The position numbers were made by a program, and so were the translations under genes. From Candidatus Planktophila sp. (lineage in GTDB: Bacteria > Actinomycetota > Actinomycetes > Nanopelagicales > Nanopelagicaceae), in assembly GCA_009694515.1 (NCBI GenBank), contig SHUV01000006.1, forward strand, positions 1 through 43,334: a stretch of 43,334 nt of DNA, in the 5' to 3' direction. The notes beneath the pieces were generated by a model. It was given only the letters and a program-made list of their open reading frames with translations, did no database searches and had not been told where the DNA came from. Of this stretch, positions 39,962 to 43,334 are shown one piece after another; within the stretch, counting starts at the first letter, position 1; each line of letters opens with the position of its first letter.

Positions 39962-40049
39962 TTCGATCGAAGATTCATTCGTTTCGCCTTGCGAGTAGTT
40001 ACCGCTTCCAAGCTGTGCTCATGCACCTTGGAATATGCAACAAACGAAT
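39962..40049 (+). promoter_or_regulatory. Structured pnp leader (rpsO-pnp spacer, part 2)
   Basis: TTCGATCGAA (39962-39971) is a perfect palindrome. ATTCGTTT (39977-39984) is fully complementary to AAACGAAT (40042-40049), closing a region that ends next to the AAAGGAGG ribosome binding site. Inside it TTCCAAG (40006-40012) pairs with CTTGGAA (40027-40033), continued by GTGC/GCAC around a TCAT loop. In E. coli and Streptomyces, hairpins between rpsO and pnp are cut by RNase III and allow PNPase control. Confidence 0.55.
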
Positions 40050-40062
40050 CAAAGGAGGACCC

Positions 40063-42264
40063 ATGGAGGGTCAAGACGTAAAGACAGCAGTAGCCGTTAT
40101 CGATAACGGAAAGTATGGAAAGCGCGAGATCAAGTTCGAAACCGGACGCCTCGCAAAGCAAGCAGCAGGAGCTGCAGCTGTGTATCTAGATGATCAGACA
40201 ATGATCTTCTCAGCAACAACAGCATCAAAGACACCTAAAGATCAATTCGATTTCTTCCCACTTACAGTTGATGTAGAAGAAAAGATGTACGCAATTGGCA
40301 AGATCCCCGGATCATTCTTCCGTCGTGAAGGCCGACCATCAGAAGAGGCAATTCTTACCTGCCGTCTGATTGATCGCCCTTTGCGTCCATCATTTATCAA
40401 GGGACTTCGTAACGAAGTACAAATCGTTGTCACAGTAATGGCACTCGATCCTGACCACATGTATGACGTGATTGCTATCAACGCAGCATCAATGTCAACC
40501 CAACTTGCAGGTCTACCATTTTCAGGTCCTATCGGTGGAGTTCGTGTTGCACTTATCGAAGGCCAGTGGGTTGCATTCCCAAATCACTCACAGGTTGAGA
40601 ACGCTGTTTTCGACATGGTCGTTGCAGGTCGCGTCACAGCAGATGATGTAGCAATCATGATGGTGGAAGCAGAAGCGACATCACGCACAATCGGTCTCAT
40701 CGCCAGTGGCGCAGCAGCACCTACGGAAGAGATTGTTTCGCAAGGACTCGATGCAGCTAAGCCATTCATTCGCATTCTCTGCGAAGCTCAGTCAAAGCTG
40801 GCAGCAGTTGCTGCAAAGCCAACCGCAGATTTCCCAGTCTTCTTGGATTACCAAGATGATGTCTTTGCCGCAGTTGAAAAGGCTGCAAAAGACGATCTTG
40901 CAAAGGCGATGACAATCGCAGGTAAGCAAGAGCGCGAAACAAAGATCGATGAGATCTCTGCTTCAACTAAGGAATCTGTCTCTGCCGCCTTTGAAGGTCG
41001 CGAGAAGGAAGTTCCAGCAGCGTTTCGCTCACTAACAAAGAAGCTTGTTCGTCAGCGCGTATTGCGTGACAAGATCCGTATCGATGGTCGCGGTCTTCGT
41101 GATATTCGTGCCTTGTCTGCAGAAGTTGAAGTCATTCCTCGCGTTCACGGTTCTGCAATCTTCGAACGTGGAGAGACTCAGATTCTCGGTGTTACAACTC
41201 TTAATATGCTCAAGATGGAACAGCAGCTCGACACAATGAGCCCTGAAACATCAAAGCGTTACATGCACAACTACAACTTCCCACCATATTCAACTGGTGA
41301 GACCGGTCGTGTAGGAACTCCAAAGCGTCGCGAAATTGGCCACGGAGCACTTGCAGAGCGCGCACTCATTCCAGTACTTCCAACCCGCGAAGAGTTCCCT
41401 TATGCAATCCGTCAGGTCTCAGAAGCACTTGGTTCAAATGGATCCACATCAATGGGATCAGTTTGTGCATCAACACTGTCAATGCTCCAAGCTGGTGTGC
41501 CACTGAAGGCCCCTGTTGCTGGTATTGCAATGGGTCTTATCTCAGATGATGTTGATGGCAAGATTGAATACGTTGCCCTCACAGACATTCTCGGGGCCGA
41601 AGATGCTTTCGGAGATATGGACTTTAAGGTTGCCGGTACGAAGGACTTTATTACCGCCCTTCAGCTTGATACCAAGCTCGATGGCATCCCAGCTTCAGTT
41701 CTCGCTGGCGCACTTCACCAGGCAAAGGAAGCGCGGCTTGCGATTCTTGATGTCATGAATGAAGCAATCGATACCCCGGATGAGATGAGCCAATACGCTC
41801 CTCGCATCATCTCGGTAAAGATTCCAGTAGATCAGATCGGTGCTGTAATCGGGCCTAAGGGCAAGATTATTAATCAGATTCAAGATGAAACCGGCGCAGA
41901 TATCTCTATTGAAGATGATGGAACTATCTACATCGGTGCCACCGATGGACCATCGGCGGAAGCTGCTCGCGCGCAGATTAACGCGATTGCTAATCCACAA
42001 ATGCCAGAAGTGGGAGAGCGATACCTCGGAACTGTTGTAAAGCTTGCAACATTCGGTGCATTCATCTCATTGATGCCAGGTAAAGATGGCCTGCTCCACG
42101 TATCTCAGATTCGCAAGATGCATGGTGGAAAGCGCATTGAAAACCTTGAAGAAGTCATGAAGGTTGGCGACAAGATTCAGGTTGAAATCGGCGAGATTGA
42201 TCCAAAGGGCAAGCTCTCTTTGGTTCCGGTTCTCGAAGATGGAACAGCTCCAGCTGCCGAATAA
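40063..42264 (+). CDS. pnp: Polyribonucleotide nucleotidyltransferase (PNPase)
   Basis: PNPase degrades RNA from the 3' end with phosphate and can add tails in reverse. The 733-residue protein has two RNase PH domains joined by a helical linker, then a KH domain ([26 protein letters not shown]) and an S1 domain ([28 protein letters not shown]). The second PH core shows [15 protein letters not shown] and the [11 protein letters not shown] segment. I chose the ATG at 40063 because AAAGGAGG precedes it at a good distance; the in-frame start at 40015 lies inside the leader hairpin. Autoregulation through the leader is plausible. Confidence 0.97.
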   Translation: MEGQDVKTAVAVIDNGKYGKREIKFETGRLAKQAAGAAAVYLDDQTMIFSATTASKTPKDQFDFFPLTVDVEEKMYAIGKIPGSFFRREGRPSEEAILTCRLIDRPLRPSFIKGLRNEVQIVVTVMALDPDHMYDVIAINAASMSTQLAGLPFSGPIGGVRVALIEGQWVAFPNHSQVENAVFDMVVAGRVTADDVAIMMVEAEATSRTIGLIASGAAAPTEEIVSQGLDAAKPFIRILCEAQSKLAAVAAKPTADFPVFLDYQDDVFAAVEKAAKDDLAKAMTIAGKQERETKIDEISASTKESVSAAFEGREKEVPAAFRSLTKKLVRQRVLRDKIRIDGRGLRDIRALSAEVEVIPRVHGSAIFERGETQILGVTTLNMLKMEQQLDTMSPETSKRYMHNYNFPPYSTGETGRVGTPKRREIGHGALAERALIPVLPTREEFPYAIRQVSEALGSNGSTSMGSVCASTLSMLQAGVPLKAPVAGIAMGLISDDVDGKIEYVALTDILGAEDAFGDMDFKVAGTKDFITALQLDTKLDGIPASVLAGALHQAKEARLAILDVMNEAIDTPDEMSQYAPRIISVKIPVDQIGAVIGPKGKIINQIQDETGADISIEDDGTIYIGATDGPSAEAARAQINAIANPQMPEVGERYLGTVVKLATFGAFISLMPGKDGLLHVSQIRKMHGGKRIENLEEVMKVGDKIQVEIGEIDPKGKLSLVPVLEDGTAPAAE

Positions 42265-42268
42265 GTAG

Positions 42269-43334
42269 ATGTCAGTTAAACGCTCAGTTCACGCAAGTGG
42301 CCTGCGTATTGTTACGGAAGAAGTTCCGTCAGTACGCAGCGCTGCTGTGGGAATTTGGGTCAATGTAGGTTCTCGTGATGAAGCACCGGCTACCGCTGGT
42401 GCTTCTCATTTTCTCGAGCACCTTCTCTTTAAAGGAACAACAAGTAGAACAGCGTTAGAAATCTCTTCATCCATTGAGTCAGTCGGTGGTGAGATGAATG
42501 CCTTTACATCTAAGGAATACACCTGCTTCTACGCCCGTGTAATCGATACTGACTTGCCAATGGCAATCGATGTTGTCAGTGATCTCATCACTTCATCAGT
42601 TGTCTCAGTCCTAGATGTCGATGCCGAGCGCAAAGTAGTACTTGAAGAAATTGCAATGCGCGATGATGATCCCAGTGATCTCGTGCACGATCTCTTTAGC
42701 GATACCTACTATGGCGATACCCCCATCGGGCGCCCAATTCTAGGAACGATTGATTCAATCAATGCGATGTCTCGCAACACTGTATTTAATTACTACAAGA
42801 AGAAGTACTTACCGCAAGACCTTGTCGTTGCTGTGGCTGGAAATATCAAGCATAAGCGCGTGGTCGCCATGGTTGAACAGGCCCTGTCGCGCGATAACTT
42901 CCTTGATGTTATGGCTGCTCCTGTTATTCGCCCCAATATTCCGATTAAGAATTCAAAGCAACAATCTGTTGGTCTTATGTATAAGAAGAGCGAACAAGCT
43001 CATATGTTCTACGGAATGCAAGCTGTTGCTCGAGCAGATGAACGTCGCTTTGCCATGGGAGTTCTTTCGGCAGCCCTCGGTGGCGGCATGTCATCGCGCC
43101 TCTTTCAAGAGATTCGCGAAAAACGTGGGCTTGCCTACTCTGTCTATTCATACGCGCAACAATTTGCTGGCTCTGGGTTGATCGGTTTTTATGCAGGATG
43201 TAACCCGTCTAAGGCGGTGGAGGTCGTCGAAATTATCCGAAGTGTCCTAAATGATGTTGCAGAAAACGGGATGACCCAGGAAGAAATTGATCGCGCCAAA
43301 GGAGCTGTCCGTGGCTCGCTGGTGTTAAGTCAGG
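42269..43334 (+). CDS. M16 family zinc metallopeptidase, 5' part
   Basis: The frame starts with ATG at 42269, 4 bases after pnp, and stays open to the window end, giving the first 355 residues. The inverted zinc motif HFLEH is at residues 47-51 in AGASHFLEHLLFKGT, and the distal glutamate lies in VVLEEIAMRDDDP about 76 residues later, so the catalytic half is complete. The second M16 half has begun (GGGMSSRLFQEIREKRGLAYSVYSY). It resembles the PqqL/processing-peptidase-like proteins that follow pnp in many Actinobacteria and Firmicutes; the substrate is unknown. The end of the gene lies beyond the window. Confidence 0.93.
   Translation, partial: MSVKRSVHASGLRIVTEEVPSVRSAAVGIWVNVGSRDEAPATAGASHFLEHLLFKGTTSRTALEISSSIESVGGEMNAFTSKEYTCFYARVIDTDLPMAIDVVSDLITSSVVSVLDVDAERKVVLEEIAMRDDDPSDLVHDLFSDTYYGDTPIGRPILGTIDSINAMSRNTVFNYYKKKYLPQDLVVAVAGNIKHKRVVAMVEQALSRDNFLDVMAAPVIRPNIPIKNSKQQSVGLMYKKSEQAHMFYGMQAVARADERRFAMGVLSAALGGGMSSRLFQEIREKRGLAYSVYSYAQQFAGSGLIGFYAGCNPSKAVEVVEIIRSVLNDVAENGMTQEEIDRAKGAVRGSLVLSQ

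Overview
The window is a gene-dense stretch of a bacterial chromosome, almost all on the + strand and almost all core metabolism and translation. Several traits point to an actinobacterium. The IF2 N-terminal domain carries the Pro/Gly/Arg-rich linker with two RPGNNPF copies, the order dxr-rseP-ispG-proS and rpsB-tsf-pyrH-frr-cdsA-rlmN is actinobacteria-like, and many starts look leaderless. By eye the base composition is far less GC-rich than classical Actinobacteria, and the intergenic gaps are very short. I infer a streamlined freshwater actinobacterium of the acI / Nanopelagicales type. That placement is inference; no 16S gene is present.

Layout: (1) 1-1892, the 3' end of gatA and complete gatB (tRNA amidotransferase). 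(2) 1900-3363, a minus-strand DHA2-type MFS efflux pump. (3) 3393-13753, branched-chain amino acid and serine synthesis: ilvD with its own promoter, then a promoter, a 15-codon Val/Leu/Ile-rich leader peptide and an intrinsic terminator (an attenuator), then ilvB-ilvN-ilvC-serA-leuB-ilvE-cimA with gaps or overlaps of a few bases. (4) 13785-15269, a small HTH protein, a convergent small acidic protein and xerC. (5) 15356-20519, rpsB-tsf-pyrH-frr-cdsA-rlmN with several RNA hairpins between genes. (6) 20533-27581, a DinB-like protein, then a polyamine cassette: an aminobutyraldehyde-type dehydrogenase, PotD-A-B-C and a ureohydrolase. (7) 27585-32832, dxr-rseP-ispG-proS. (8) 32833-38571, rimP-nusA-infB-rbfA-truB. 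(9) 38590-43334, ribF, rpsO, pnp and the 5' part of an M16 zinc peptidase that runs off the window.

How it works together: the ilv/leu/cim block holds most enzymes of valine, leucine and isoleucine synthesis. Isoleucine carbon is expected to enter by the citramalate route (CimA), and the charging of Val/Leu/Ile tRNAs is expected to control the operon through the leader peptide. The polyamine cassette imports putrescine/spermidine-like compounds and supplies enzymes that could feed 4-aminobutyrate metabolism. Its last gene is 3 bases from dxr, so isoprenoid genes may be co-transcribed with it.

I found no rRNA, tRNA, mobile element, phage gene or CRISPR array, and no wholly new multi-gene system. 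The most notable points are the apparently leaderless attenuator of ilvB, the single-domain IlvN, the structured leaders of rpsB, infB, rpsO and pnp, and the absence of a ylxR gene between nusA and infB. No gene-free stretch exceeds about 260 bases; the longest (15270-15528) is described under the rpsB leader.
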